NCBI GenBank assembly: GCA_016934825.1
Contig: JAFGSB010000159.1
Location: forward strand, 1 to 59,930
Direction: 5' to 3'
Source: Candidatus Zhuqueibacterota bacterium
GTDB lineage: Bacteria; Zhuqueibacterota; Zhuqueibacteria; Residuimicrobiales; Krinioviventaceae
DNA length: 59,930 nt
Within the stretch, counting starts at the first letter, position 1. The number at the start of each line of letters is the position of its first letter. The position numbers and the translations under genes are program-made. The notes under the pieces were generated by a model that was given only the letters and a program-made list of their open reading frames with translations, did not search any database and had not been told where the DNA came from. Below, piece by piece: positions 44,588-54,628 of the stretch.

Positions 44588-44637
44588 CGGTGTCCGATTA
44601 ACAGGCGCCTCAACCTGAGCCGGATAAAAAGTTCAAA
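44588..44637. repeat. GGTGTCCG-TTAA repeat, degenerate copy upstream of gcvT
   Basis: GGTGTCCGATTAACAGGCGCC begins a stretch that aligns with 59842-59890. Both continue ACCTGA-CC-GAT and AAAAGTTCAA. The hairpin arm here carries three changes compared with the copy at 59843. It sits about 35 bases before the gcvT start, so it would be in or near that promoter. Confidence 0.45.
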
Positions 44638-44868
44638 TACTTTATAAAATACAATTATCTACTTTTCTGACTTAAAACAAGATTTAATAGCATATTATAC
44701 CCGAATTCCCGGATTAAAATCAGGCTTAAAGTATCTGCTGTTAAACGGACAATCGTGATAACATTTTGTAAATTAAAAAATAACATTTAAAAAGGACAGT
44801 GTCAAGTTCATTTTTGCAGGAAGAAAAATATTATAAAACAGGAAATATTTTTTGCAGGAATTAATCAG

Positions 44869-44893
44869 GACCGGCGGAAAAATTCCGCCGGTC
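44869..44893. terminator. 11-bp stem after rseP, probable terminator
   Basis: GACCGGCGGAA pairs perfectly with TTCCGCCGGTC around three A residues, 13 bases after the rseP stop. The T-run is better on the plus strand (CTTTTAAAAA) than on the minus strand, where it would be needed for rseP. It may still end that transcript or stabilise its 3' end. Confidence 0.55.
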
Positions 44894-44905
44894 TTTTAAA
44901 AATAA

Positions 44906-45985
44906 TTACTTTACAAGCCTTGAAAAATCATTAACGATTACAAACAGCATCAGGGCAAGTAATAACGCCATTCCGATCTGTTGAACAACAAGTTTCATTT
45001 TAACCGACAATGGGCGGCGGATAACAGCTTCGATAGCCAGAAAGACCAGGTGTCCTCCATCCAGCACCGGAATGGGTAAAAGATTTAATAATCCCAAATT
45101 TATACTTAGAAATGCGGCGAACCACATTAAACTCTCAAAACCGGCTTCGGCCTGTTCGCCGGTCATTTTAGCGATCTGAATCGGACCGCCGATACTATCC
45201 TTGAACGGAACCTTGCCGCTGAATAATAACTTGAATGATTTACCGATCAAGGCTGTTAAATTCCAGGTCATTTTGAAACCCATACCCATCGCCTCAAAGA
45301 AACCGGGCTGCCTGATTTGCGTAACCGGTCCAACCCCAATCAGGCCGATACCGTTCAATTGATCCAGTTCCGGCACCACAATCCCGGAAGATAACTCGCC
45401 GTCACGTTCCCAGACTAAAGTTAATTCCTTCCCGGCTGAATTATGTATAATATTGATAAGATCCATCCAGGTATATACCGGCTGTGAATCGATACTTTTA
45501 ATAATATCGCCTTCTTCTAAACCCAATTTTGCCGCCGGTTTATCCTGAACGACACTGCCCACAACTGCCATGGTGGGAGTTACGGGTTCCGTAATTCCGC
45601 TAATATATAAACTGATAAAAAATATAAATGCCGCTAATAATATATTAAAAGCAGGGCCGGCAAATATGACCAGGGCTCGTCTCCATACAGGCTTCGACAT
45701 AAATTCCCAGGGTTCGCCTTTGATACCCTCTTTATCCAGACTTTCATCTATCATTCCGGACATTTTTACATATCCGCCAAAAGGGAGAGCGGATATACAA
45801 TAGTCCGTATCCCCTATTTTTTTACCGAACAATCTGGGGGGAAATCCGATTGAGAATCGTTCCACGCGGATCCCCATTAATTTTGCCAATAAAAAATGAC
45901 CTAATTCATGTATAATTACAAGCAGACCCAACACAAACACAAACGGAAAAAAATAAGTGGTAAAAAAATTACTTACGGCGTCCAT
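44906..45985 (-). CDS. rseP: Site-2 intramembrane metalloprotease RseP
   Basis: An inner-membrane zinc protease that cuts anti-sigma factors and signal-peptide remnants within the membrane. 359 residues: zinc motif HELGH at 26-30, a PDZ domain (about 110-200, with AAKLGLEEGDIIKSIDSQPV), and the second catalytic block LLPIPVLDGGHL near the C-terminus. There is one PDZ domain instead of the two in E. coli RseP. AAGGAAATAAA precedes the ATG. It is in the envelope gene cluster downstream of dxr. It is a plausible processor of the anti-sigma encoded at 16087, which is inference. Confidence 0.93.
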   Translation of the reverse strand: MDAVSNFFTTYFFPFVFVLGLLVIIHELGHFLLAKLMGIRVERFSIGFPPRLFGKKIGDTDYCISALPFGGYVKMSGMIDESLDKEGIKGEPWEFMSKPVWRRALVIFAGPAFNILLAAFIFFISLYISGITEPVTPTMAVVGSVVQDKPAAKLGLEEGDIIKSIDSQPVYTWMDLINIIHNSAGKELTLVWERDGELSSGIVVPELDQLNGIGLIGVGPVTQIRQPGFFEAMGMGFKMTWNLTALIGKSFKLLFSGKVPFKDSIGGPIQIAKMTGEQAEAGFESLMWFAAFLSINLGLLNLLPIPVLDGGHLVFLAIEAVIRRPLSVKMKLVVQQIGMALLLALMLFVIVNDFSRLVK

Positions 45986-46187
45986 TTTATTTCCTTATTC
46001 ATTAAAAATTGAAAAATTTATTTTATCATTAAAATCCAGTATCTATTTGACGTTATAAACTCCAAAAAGGTTCATTTTTTTTATAAACCTGTAAGCTTTT
46101 TATTCATAACAAACAATTACATAATTATCTTTCATATAGTTTTCAAATCTGTCAGGTTCCAAACGGAACCGATAAAATTTGTAAAAT

Positions 46188-47348
46188 CTAATCACCGATA
46201 AACTGCATCACATGTGCCCGCGCCTGTTTATCCGCTTGTAGCAGGTCTTCCAGTCCGGGATGCGATACGATTTTTATTTTGTCAAGAGTTTCCTCAATAC
46301 ATTCGGCTATCCGGATAAAACTAATCTTCTCCTCAAGGAACAGCCGCACAGCGGTTTCATTTGCCGCATTCATAACGGCGGGAGCGGTGCCACCCGTTTC
46401 GGCGGCCTGATAAGCCAGCGCAAGGGCCCTGAATTTATTCGGATCTGGTTCTTCAAATGTCAGGCTTTTTAATGTGCCAAAGTCGATACGGGGAAACTCC
46501 GAAGGTTTCCTTTGCGGGTATGTCATGGCCAATTGTATAGGGACCCGCATATCCGGTTCGCCCAACTGCGCCTTGACCGAGCCGTCATAAAAAGCAACCA
46601 TTGAATGAATGATCGACTGCGGGTGGATGACAACGCGAATTTTGTTTACGGGGACATGAAACAACCATTTCGCCTCGATCACCTCCAGTCCCTTATTCAT
46701 CATCGTGGCCGAATCGATGGTAATTTTATTGCCCATCGACCAGTTCGGGTGATTCAGCGCCTGTTCAACCGTTACGGAAAATAATTGTTCTTTCGACCAG
46801 GTCCGAAATGGGCCTCCCGATGCCGTTAAAATAATCTCCTCAATTGTATTATGATCTTCACCTATAAGACACTGAAAAATGGCGCTGTGTTCGCTATCAA
46901 TGGGTAATATGGTGCGGCCGTGTTTTCGGGCCGCCTGTATGATCAGTTCGCCGCCCACGACAAGCGTTTCCTTGTTTGCAAGCGCAATATTTTTCCCCGC
47001 TTCAAGGGCCGTCAGGGTCGGCACAAACCCGGCCGCGCCGACAACGGAATTGATTAACAGTTCATAGTCCGCTTCACGAACAATCTCAACAAGGCTGTCT
47101 TGACCGAAAAAAAGTCTTGTTCCAAGCTGTTTAAAACTTTGTTGCTGTTGTTCCGTTGGAATTACGCCTGTAACGGCCGCCATGTGCGGTCGAAACCGTT
47201 TGACCTGATCTATCAAAAGGGATATATTTTTATTCGTGGTCAATGCCGTAACATTGAACTCACCGGACAGTTTTTCCGCAACATGAAGACAATTCTGTCC
47301 GATTGATCCTGTTGCTCCCAGAATAGCAATTTTTTTCCCGGATCTCAC
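46188..47348 (-). CDS. dxr: 1-deoxy-D-xylulose 5-phosphate reductoisomerase
   Basis: Second enzyme of the MEP isoprenoid pathway, making methylerythritol 4-phosphate with NADPH. The 386-residue length is normal. Motifs are the cofactor loop AILGATGSIGQNCL, NKETLVVGGE, PIDSEHSAIFQCL (metal and substrate), TASGGPFRTW, HPNWSMGNKITIDSATMMNKGLE in part, and VIHPQSIIHSMV. The start is GTG. It feeds UppS, encoded upstream in the same cluster. It lies about 200 bases before rseP. Confidence 0.96.
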   Translation of the reverse strand: MRSGKKIAILGATGSIGQNCLHVAEKLSGEFNVTALTTNKNISLLIDQVKRFRPHMAAVTGVIPTEQQQQSFKQLGTRLFFGQDSLVEIVREADYELLINSVVGAAGFVPTLTALEAGKNIALANKETLVVGGELIIQAARKHGRTILPIDSEHSAIFQCLIGEDHNTIEEIILTASGGPFRTWSKEQLFSVTVEQALNHPNWSMGNKITIDSATMMNKGLEVIEAKWLFHVPVNKIRVVIHPQSIIHSMVAFYDGSVKAQLGEPDMRVPIQLAMTYPQRKPSEFPRIDFGTLKSLTFEEPDPNKFRALALAYQAAETGGTAPAVMNAANETAVRLFLEEKISFIRIAECIEETLDKIKIVSHPGLEDLLQADKQARAHVMQFIGD

Positions 47349-47395
47349 TCAATTTTATTCCTGATATTATTTATTATTGTCAATTTTTCCCCAAT

Positions 47396-48220
47396 TTATG
47401 AAATTATCTTCCGGATTTCCTGACCGGAGACGGCTTGTACTGTTTCCAATTCGCGTTTTGTGAGTTCCGTTTCAAAAAATTTAATATCCAGTTCATTTTC
47501 AAATCCGGTTTTAATCACATTCGCCAACTGTGAAAAAGCGACGGTTGAATGGCTGATATCATTTAAACATATCGTTTTACTTTGCAGAAAATCCCGGATT
47601 CGATCATGTTTTTGGAGGTTCCCGTTAACAAGATAATTTACAAAGTCCAGATGCTTGCGGCCGATCAGAATTGATCCGTGCTGTAAAACAACGTGATCAA
47701 ACCGCCGCTGGGCGCTCCCGACCAGTTTTTTGCCTTTATAACTTATTTCATGCTGAACTGTGGACGCGTAACACATAGCGGATAATTCACCGCGGGAAAA
47801 ATTCCCCGGTGTGAACCGGGCGCGTTCAAAATTGACCTGTAAATTCAGTTGATGTAACGCGGTTGTTAAACACAGGCTGATTACTTCATATACCTTACTG
47901 ATTTCCGGGAAATAATAACGGCTGGATTTTGGTAAAATAACGGCGTATGTCAATTCCTCACTGTGCAGTATTGCGCGGCCGCCGGTGGGGCGATAAACGA
48001 CATCAATGCCGTCGCGCCGGCATTTGGATACATCAATATCATCCATTTTTTGGTGATATCCTAACGAAATTGCGGGAGGGTTCCATCCGTAAACCCGGAG
48101 AATGGGATAATGACTGTTGGATAACATACAACGGGCCAGGGCCAGATCAATCGCCATATTGGTCGCACCGTCCAGATAGCCGGAATTAATGAATCTCCAT
48201 GTTTCCAAAGAACTGCTCAA
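47396..48220 (-). CDS. Lipoate-protein ligase/octanoyltransferase family (LipM-like)
   Basis: A 274-residue enzyme of the LplA/LipB/BirA fold. Blocks are SGYLDGATNMAIDLALA, LRVYGWNPPAISLGYHQ, YRPTGGRAILHSEELTYAV and GKKLVGSAQRR (lysine). Cys150 in SAMCYAS sits where LipM-type octanoyltransferases carry their acyl-thioester Cys. It transfers octanoyl or lipoyl groups to carrier proteins such as GcvH or the dehydrogenase E2 subunits. Octanoyltransfer is favoured because of the Cys, but lipoate ligase is possible. The start is TTG. It lies between lpxA and dxr, 17 bases after lpxA. Confidence 0.82.
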   Translation of the reverse strand: MSSSLETWRFINSGYLDGATNMAIDLALARCMLSNSHYPILRVYGWNPPAISLGYHQKMDDIDVSKCRRDGIDVVYRPTGGRAILHSEELTYAVILPKSSRYYFPEISKVYEVISLCLTTALHQLNLQVNFERARFTPGNFSRGELSAMCYASTVQHEISYKGKKLVGSAQRRFDHVVLQHGSILIGRKHLDFVNYLVNGNLQKHDRIRDFLQSKTICLNDISHSTVAFSQLANVIKTGFENELDIKFFETELTKRELETVQAVSGQEIRKIIS

Positions 48221-48237
48221 TTAAAATTTCCCGATAA

Positions 48238-49008
48238 TTATATTAGTCCCCGGTTGGATCTCTCGATAAAATCCAGAACATGCTGGACCTCGGGGATTAG
48301 TTCAATATCCGATTTAATACGCTCAACCGCCTGTGATACATTCAATTTCGACCGATACAATAAATTATAGGTTCTTTTTAATGTCAGCACCGTTTCCGGT
48401 TTGAAACCACGTCGGCGCAATCCGATCGAATTGAGTCCGGAATACTTTAACGGTTCACCGGATGCTGTAATATATGGCGGAACATCCTGTACAGCCCTGA
48501 AATGACCGCCTATCATGCAGTGCCTGCCGATATGACAAAACTGATGAACCGGGCTCATGCCGCCGATTATCGCATATTCTTCCACTTCCACATGACCGCC
48601 CAGTTGCACAGCATTTGCCATAATAACATTATCGCCGATGATACAATCATGGGCCACATGTACATACGCCATCAGTAAACAATTACTGCCGACAACACTT
48701 TTCATGTGCTCTTTGGTGCCGCGATTTAGCGTACAAAATTCTCTTATTGTTGTATCGTCGCCGATCTCAAACAGGGTGGCCTCTCCACCAAACTTTAAAT
48801 CCTGGGGATCGGAAGAAACAACCGCGCCTTTATGGATCTTACAATTATTGCCGATCCGGGCGCCGTTGAATATATGAACATGGGAACCAATCTCGGTGTT
48901 GTTGCCGATGACAACATCGCCTTCAACAAGAGAAAAGGCCCCGATAGTGACGTTATTACCAATTTGGGCCTTTTTATCTATAATTGCGGTTGGATGAATG
49001 TTAGTCAA
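48238..49008 (-). CDS. lpxA: UDP-N-acetylglucosamine acyltransferase LpxA
   Basis: First committed step of lipid A synthesis: moves a hydroxyacyl chain from ACP to the 3-OH of UDP-GlcNAc. 256 residues of left-handed beta-helix with hexapeptide repeats (IGNNVTIGAFSLVEGDVVIG). The catalytic His lies in MAYVHVAHDCIIGDNVIMAN and the C-terminal helical domain starts GLRRRGFKPE. The start is TTG with AAAGGA upstream. It follows lpxC-fabZ by about 55 bases in the envelope operon. Confidence 0.95.
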   Translation of the reverse strand: MTNIHPTAIIDKKAQIGNNVTIGAFSLVEGDVVIGNNTEIGSHVHIFNGARIGNNCKIHKGAVVSSDPQDLKFGGEATLFEIGDDTTIREFCTLNRGTKEHMKSVVGSNCLLMAYVHVAHDCIIGDNVIMANAVQLGGHVEVEEYAIIGGMSPVHQFCHIGRHCMIGGHFRAVQDVPPYITASGEPLKYSGLNSIGLRRRGFKPETVLTLKRTYNLLYRSKLNVSQAVERIKSDIELIPEVQHVLDFIERSNRGLI

Positions 49009-49063
49009 AATGTATTTCCTTTATAATAGCCTGTTCCTTATCGTAATTTATTTCTGGCACCGA

Positions 49064-50464
49064 TCAACTTTCACGGTCGACTATTGCCGCCATTAAATCC
49101 GCTTCACACGCAAGTTCATCATTGACAAACGCTCTGCCAAACATTTTCGCCATGGACCGTCGAAACGGGCCCATTTCCACTTCAAATCGCAATGTATCAC
49201 CGGGTGTGACAATTTTTCGGAATCTGACATTATCAATACCCGTGAAAACGACCAGTTTATGCGCGGGATCGGTTTCCGCATTGAGCAGCAGAATACCGCC
49301 GGTTTGCGCCATGGCCTCGATAATCAACACGCCGGGCATGATTGGCTTGCCCGGGAAATGGCCCTGGAAAAAAGGTTCGTTCGAAGTGACATTTTTAACC
49401 CCGATGACCCGTTCCTGGGGGATCAGATCAATGATCCGGTCAACCAGCAAAAACGGGTATCTGTGCGGCAGTATTTTTTGGATCGCATCCGCGTCGAGAA
49501 AAACATCCGATTTTTGATTCACCTGGTATTTGGATTTAATCAGTTTTTTCTTGTATTCCTTGCGAATCAGCTTGACAAGTTCCGCATTTGCCGCATGACC
49601 GGACCTGGCCGCCAGTACATGCCCCCTGATCGGCACACCTAAAAGTGCGAGGTCACCGATCAGATCCAACGCTTTATGGCGGACCGGTTCATTGGGATAT
49701 CGTAATTCTTTTCCGTTCAGTATGCCGTTTGCCGATAAATGCACCTTTGAATCGATCCCGAACATTTTCCTCAATTCAGCCAATTCATCATCATCCATAT
49801 CGCGGTCGATGATAACGACCGCATTATCCAGGTCGCCGCCTTTGATCAGCCCCGCCTTCCACAATTCCTCAACCTCATGCAAAAAACAAAAAGTTCTGGC
49901 GGCGGCAAATTCTGTGGCAAATTCCTCTCTCAGGGAATACATTGACGTATATTGCGTGCCCAGCGCCGGATTTTTGTAATCCACCATAAAGGTGATACGG
50001 AATTCATCCGATGGGAATATAACAATATCGATTCCCCTTTCCGGTTCGGAATAAGTGATCGTTTTATCAATAATCAGGTAATCGCGCGGAGATTCCTGTT
50101 CAACAAATCCAGCTTTGAGCAACACTTCAACGAATGGCAAAGCGCTGCCGTCGCCAACAGGCGGTTCGTTGCCGTGTATTTCACAGATTATATTATCTAT
50201 TTCAAGTCCGCTTATTGCGGCCAATACATGTTCGACCGTATGAATTTTAACATCATCAATTCCTATCGTTGTGCCCCTGGAGATATCAATGACATGATCC
50301 ACATCGGCCGGTATTACAGGACTGTCCTCTATATCCACCCGCTTGAATAATATACCCGAATTGGCGGGCGCCGGTTTAAAAGTAATTTTAGTTTTATTTC
50401 CAGTATGTAATCCGGTTCCTGAATACGAAATTTCTTCTTTTATCGTTTGCTGGTTTTTAAGCAT
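49064..50464 (-). CDS. lpxC/fabZ: Bifunctional LpxC deacetylase/FabZ dehydratase fusion
   Basis: One 466-residue protein joins two enzymes. The N-terminal part (1 to about 300) is the zinc-dependent UDP-3-O-acyl-GlcNAc deacetylase with HTVEHVLAAISGLEIDN, GDGSALPF and later RHKALDLIGDLALLG. The C-terminal part (about 318-466) is the hydroxyacyl-ACP dehydratase with ILPHRYPFLLVDRI, GHFPGKPIMPGVLIIEAMAQ (catalytic His and Glu). This fusion is typical of Bacteroidota, Chlorobi and related phyla, and is the best lineage marker in the window. AGGAGG precedes the ATG. It lies between lpxD and lpxA. Confidence 0.97.
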   Translation of the reverse strand: MLKNQQTIKEEISYSGTGLHTGNKTKITFKPAPANSGILFKRVDIEDSPVIPADVDHVIDISRGTTIGIDDVKIHTVEHVLAAISGLEIDNIICEIHGNEPPVGDGSALPFVEVLLKAGFVEQESPRDYLIIDKTITYSEPERGIDIVIFPSDEFRITFMVDYKNPALGTQYTSMYSLREEFATEFAAARTFCFLHEVEELWKAGLIKGGDLDNAVVIIDRDMDDDELAELRKMFGIDSKVHLSANGILNGKELRYPNEPVRHKALDLIGDLALLGVPIRGHVLAARSGHAANAELVKLIRKEYKKKLIKSKYQVNQKSDVFLDADAIQKILPHRYPFLLVDRIIDLIPQERVIGVKNVTSNEPFFQGHFPGKPIMPGVLIIEAMAQTGGILLLNAETDPAHKLVVFTGIDNVRFRKIVTPGDTLRFEVEMGPFRRSMAKMFGRAFVNDELACEADLMAAIVDRES

Positions 50465-50537
50465 TAAACCTCCTGATAAACTCTGGCGCTCGATATTTTT
50501 TTAATTCATCCGGCAAAAAGCGAATATTAAAAAAATG

Positions 50538-51581
50538 TCAATCATGTTCAATATTTAATTTATCACAAATTTTTTTCAGTTGGGATTCCAACAGTCTGAT
50601 TTTCTTCAGCAACTCGGGGAGTTTTGTCAGGCTGGCTTCCTCTCGTTTTGCCGTCATATGGGGTCGCGCCGGATAACCTGAAATAAATGCATTTTCAGGC
50701 ACCGATTTGGTAACCCCGCTTTGCGCACCGATTAATGCATTATCACCTATTTCAATATGACCGACAAAACCGGCCTGCCCTCCGATTTTAACATATTTCC
50801 CGACTTTGATACTGCCCGATAACCCGGTTTGTGCGGCGATAACCGTATTTTCGCCGACCTGCACGTTATGTGCTATCTGAACAAGATTGTCAATTTTTGC
50901 ACCCTTTTTTATGATTGTCTCACCCATGGTAGCGCGGTCAATCGTTGTATTTGCGCCGATTTCGACTTCATCCTCAATTACAACATTACCCATTTGCGGT
51001 AATTTGTGATATTTTCCATCCTCAAAAGCAAATCCGAATCCATCGGCCCCGATTACGGCCCCAGGGTGAATGAACACTTTATTGCCGATACGACATCTTT
51101 CCCGGATGCTGACATTCGCGTAAATAATTGTGTTCTCTCCCACCTGCACATGACTACCAATGACCACACCGGGGTGTATGATCGTATTTTTGCCTATTTT
51201 ACATTTTTTTCCGATGACGACATGAGCGCCGACAGCGCATTTTTCTCCGATCACGCAATCCTGACCGATAACCGCGGTATGATGTATGCCCGTTGCCACC
51301 TGCGGTTCCTGTACATAAAACTGTTCCGCCATTTTTAAAAAAGCAAAATACGGATTCCGAATCCGAATAAGCGTCCTGTCGGATTTTGGAAAATCAATAT
51401 CTACCAATATGGCGGACGCCTGTGTTGTTTCAATAAATTTATGATACTTGGAATTTGCAATAAATGAAAGCTGACCGGATTGCGCTTCCTCGATTTTTGC
51501 CAATCCTGTAATCTCTGCCGACCCGTCTCCATCTACCGTACCCCCTAATATTTCAGCAATTTTTGATATTGTGAGCGCCAT
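50538..51581 (-). CDS. lpxD: UDP-3-O-(3-hydroxyacyl)glucosamine N-acyltransferase LpxD
   Basis: Third lipid A step: N-acylation of UDP-3-O-acyl-glucosamine. 347 residues. An N-terminal uridine-binding domain (about 1-100, LTISKIAEILGGTVDGDG) is followed by the hexapeptide beta-helix (about 105-305) with catalytic His in LVQIAHNVQVGENT, and the C-terminal helix (about 318-347). It lies 37 bases after the Skp-like gene in the envelope operon. Confidence 0.96.
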   Translation of the reverse strand: MALTISKIAEILGGTVDGDGSAEITGLAKIEEAQSGQLSFIANSKYHKFIETTQASAILVDIDFPKSDRTLIRIRNPYFAFLKMAEQFYVQEPQVATGIHHTAVIGQDCVIGEKCAVGAHVVIGKKCKIGKNTIIHPGVVIGSHVQVGENTIIYANVSIRERCRIGNKVFIHPGAVIGADGFGFAFEDGKYHKLPQMGNVVIEDEVEIGANTTIDRATMGETIIKKGAKIDNLVQIAHNVQVGENTVIAAQTGLSGSIKVGKYVKIGGQAGFVGHIEIGDNALIGAQSGVTKSVPENAFISGYPARPHMTAKREEASLTKLPELLKKIRLLESQLKKICDKLNIEHD

Positions 51582-51618
51582 ATGCAGACCTTAAAATTTA
51601 GAACAAAAGAACCGGTTA

Positions 51619-52170
51619 TTATTTTTGGGTGCTGCTTTCAAGTCCCTTTTCCAGTTCTTCTATGACCAGGTCCGTCAGGTCTGTTTGACTTGGGCTGGCA
51701 TATACGATGTTACCCGCGACCGTATCAAAAATATAATCATAACGTTCTTCCTCTCCGACAAGTTTTATTGCGGAATTGATCTTGTCGAAAACCGGTTTCA
51801 TCACTTCATCCTGCTTTTTATAAAACTCACCGGTTTGGCCCCATTTTTCAACCTGGAATTGTTGGGCCTTTATGTACAACGCCTGTATTTCCTGTTCTTT
51901 CTCTTTTTGTCGCTCTTCACTTAATAAAAGACTTTGCGACTGCAATTGTTCATTCATTTCCTGCAACTGGCTCTGCATTTCACGGGCTTCGGCTTCCCAT
52001 TCCTTATTGATCTTGTCAAGCCTGTCCTGTGCGTCCTGCGCCTCTTTATAGGTTGCCAGAATCTGCTGTGAGTTAATATAACCGATCTTTTGAGCAAAAG
52101 TTGAACCTGATAACAACAAAAATAAAATAAGCGTTACCATCGCCATTTTTACAAATTTGTTAGTTTGCAC
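51619..52170 (-). CDS. skp: Skp/OmpH-family periplasmic chaperone
   Basis: A periplasmic holdase that keeps outer-membrane proteins soluble until BamA inserts them. Start GTG, chosen because AGGAGG lies six bases upstream; the longer TTG-started frame runs through that site. 183 residues: signal peptide (about 1-26, ending TFAQ), KIGYINSQQILATYKEAQDA, then a long coiled-coil arm rich in Glu and Gln (about 45-125), and C-terminal strands with YDYIFDTVAGNIVYASP. It lies between bamA and lpxD, the usual family location. Confidence 0.9.
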   Translation of the reverse strand: MQTNKFVKMAMVTLILFLLLSGSTFAQKIGYINSQQILATYKEAQDAQDRLDKINKEWEAEAREMQSQLQEMNEQLQSQSLLLSEERQKEKEQEIQALYIKAQQFQVEKWGQTGEFYKKQDEVMKPVFDKINSAIKLVGEEERYDYIFDTVAGNIVYASPSQTDLTDLVIEELEKGLESSTQK

Positions 52171-52227
52171 TTTTAACCTCCTGATAAGCAATTACTTAAA
52201 ATGAATATTATTAATTTTTAAGATAAA

Positions 52228-54540
52228 TTAAAAACTCCGGCCGAATACAAAATGCATTTTCCATTTCGGGTCCGGATTTCCATTTACATCGATTCGGTCA
52301 AAACCATAACCATAATCAAAACCGATAATTCCAATCATGGGCATAAAAACGCGGGCTCCGATTCCTGCGGAACGTCGCATACTGAAAGGATCGGCCGTTT
52401 TAAAATTAGACCAGATATCGCCGGCCTCTGCGAAAAACAAACCGAAAATAGTCGGGTTCGGGGCAATCGGTATACGAAGCTCCGCCGTATACTTGAGCAT
52501 TGCCTTACCGCCCGATTCAACTGTGCTGTAACCGGCAAGAGGGTCCTCATACCCTCTTAAAGGAATGGACCTTGATAATCCGTCGCCTCCCATAAAAAAG
52601 TATTCCAGGTAAGGTATTCTGTTATTACCGCCGATTGATTCCATATATCCGGCCTGAAAACTGGAATACAAAACAAGTTTCCAGAATGACGGCATAAACC
52701 AGTCCATTCTAAAAATATATTTCTGATAATCGACATTACCGCCTAAAACGGTACCGGCCAATTCGGTTGTCAGCGAAAATTCCGAACCGGCTGTTGGGAA
52801 TTCCGGTCGATCAAGACTGTTTCGGGAAATAATCTGGGTAACACTGCTGCTGATAAGCGGCCACCAGTCCGAAGCGATACCGTTCGGATTGGCCGCTAAA
52901 ATATATGAATTAAAATCCGACAGGGTTGTTCTATCCAGTGTATAAATCCAGTCGCCCCGGAAAAAGTTGTCCGGCCAGTTGAACCTTCTCCCAAGCCGTA
53001 ATGAACCGCCGCGGCTCACCTGTTTATAGCCGATGTAATAGGCATCACGTTTGGTATCGTAAAAATTAAAACCGGCAAGGGTCGGAGTGTCAAACAGCCA
53101 GGGTTCGGTAAAACCGATATTGAATGAACGATAATAGCGGCCAAAATTCCAGTCAAAACTTAAACGCTGCCCATTGCCGAACAAATTGGCCATCGCAACG
53201 CCCACACTGCCTATCAATTTATCCCGTTCACTCCATCCCGCCGACATATTGGCCGTATCTGTGGATTTCTCTTCCACTTTAAATTCCAGGTCAACTTTGT
53301 CGCCCCCCGTGGGCAGAACCTTGGGTTCTACATTGGAGAAATAATTTAACATCCATACTTCACGCTGGCTTCTTTCCAGTAAGGAACGATTAAACGTGTC
53401 ACCGGGAAGAATTCGTATCTCTCGGCGTACGACCTTTTCCTTTGTTTTTGTATTCCCGGAAATCTTGATTTCATTAATTTTTGCCTGTTCTCCCTCGGTC
53501 ACAATAAAATGTATATCGAGTTCGTTATTTTCATCAACTGTTTCACTTGGCGTGATATTTGAATAGATATAACCCCTGTCGTAATATAAATTTCCAATGT
53601 CCTGAAAAACGGCTTCAGTTATTTTCTTTTTACTATAAACTTCGCCCTTATGAAAACGAATATTTGATGATAGTTCCTCGGATGAAAATAATTCATTGCC
53701 CTCCCAGGTTATTTCGCCAAAGGTAAATTTTTCACCCTCATTTACCCAAATATCAATATACATATCATCCTGGGCTTCATTATAATATATTGAATCTTTC
53801 AGGATTTCTATATTACGGAATCCTTCATTTTGATAAAATTCAACCAGTTTGCCTAAATCCTCGGTGTATTCTTCCTGGTCAAAATCGGCGCCACGCCACC
53901 AGCGGTCCTCCTTGATCTTTTTAAATTGCTTTTTGAGTTTCCCGTCGGAAAACGAATTATTCCCATAAAAATTAATTTTTTCGACCTGGACTTTTTTCCC
54001 CTCATCAAAGAAAAACCGGACAACCACCCTGTTGCTGTCCGTAAGGGACGGGATTTGTGTCGTGCGTATTTTTGCCAGTAAATATCCCTTTTCCTTGTAC
54101 TTTTCATACACTTTTTGCCGTGACCGGGCAAGCATGGTCGGATTAATAACCTGACCGGAATAGAAATTTAAAATTTCATCGATATCATCTTTTTTCAATT
54201 TCTTGTTGCCGGCAAGTTCCACCTTGTCAAGACGGGGGTATTCCTTCACTCTGATGATAAGATAAACACCCTGGGAAAGCTCACGGTCTATGAGTATCTC
54301 AATATCGGAAAAAAGATCCAAGCGCCATAATTGTTTTATCGCGTCCTGAATGCTTTCACCCGTAATTTCGGTTCCGGTGCTCAAACCCGAATTTAATCGA
54401 ATCATACTGGGATCCGTGGTTTTAGCGCCTTCAATTGATACATCCAGTACTTTTACAGATTGTCGCTGGGCTGGTAATTCAATAACGCTAAAAATTATTA
54501 AAATTAAAATAAGAAAAAAATATTTCTGTGCTCTGTACAT
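52228..54540 (-). CDS. bamA: Outer-membrane protein assembly factor BamA
   Basis: Core of the BAM complex, inserting beta-barrel proteins into the outer membrane. 770 residues: signal peptide (about 1-24), five POTRA domains (about 28-430) with GAKTTDPSMIRLNSGL, VELAGNKKLKKDDI, INFYGNNSFSDGKLK, ITWEGNELFSSEEL and IKISGNTKTKEKVV, then a 16-strand barrel ending in the aromatic terminus VFGRSF. The conserved barrel motif is present as FFMGGDGLSRSIPLRGYED. AAAAGGTG precedes the ATG. It is between the tamB-like and skp genes. Confidence 0.96.
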   Translation of the reverse strand: MYRAQKYFFLILILIIFSVIELPAQRQSVKVLDVSIEGAKTTDPSMIRLNSGLSTGTEITGESIQDAIKQLWRLDLFSDIEILIDRELSQGVYLIIRVKEYPRLDKVELAGNKKLKKDDIDEILNFYSGQVINPTMLARSRQKVYEKYKEKGYLLAKIRTTQIPSLTDSNRVVVRFFFDEGKKVQVEKINFYGNNSFSDGKLKKQFKKIKEDRWWRGADFDQEEYTEDLGKLVEFYQNEGFRNIEILKDSIYYNEAQDDMYIDIWVNEGEKFTFGEITWEGNELFSSEELSSNIRFHKGEVYSKKKITEAVFQDIGNLYYDRGYIYSNITPSETVDENNELDIHFIVTEGEQAKINEIKISGNTKTKEKVVRREIRILPGDTFNRSLLERSQREVWMLNYFSNVEPKVLPTGGDKVDLEFKVEEKSTDTANMSAGWSERDKLIGSVGVAMANLFGNGQRLSFDWNFGRYYRSFNIGFTEPWLFDTPTLAGFNFYDTKRDAYYIGYKQVSRGGSLRLGRRFNWPDNFFRGDWIYTLDRTTLSDFNSYILAANPNGIASDWWPLISSSVTQIISRNSLDRPEFPTAGSEFSLTTELAGTVLGGNVDYQKYIFRMDWFMPSFWKLVLYSSFQAGYMESIGGNNRIPYLEYFFMGGDGLSRSIPLRGYEDPLAGYSTVESGGKAMLKYTAELRIPIAPNPTIFGLFFAEAGDIWSNFKTADPFSMRRSAGIGARVFMPMIGIIGFDYGYGFDRIDVNGNPDPKWKMHFVFGRSF

Positions 54541-54628
54541 AAAAATTCACCTTTTCTACAATTTATAAATTTAATAAATTATTATGTTATTGTAAAGAAA
54601 AATATAAACTTGTAATTAATTTTACATG

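Larger units (their letters stand above)
44555..44905. other. Intergenic region with repeat and strong hairpin
   Basis: No gene. It holds the GTGTCCG-type repeat (44588-44637) in the 5' region of gcvT, and the hairpin at 44869-44893 downstream of rseP. No riboswitch fold was recognised. Confidence 0.45.
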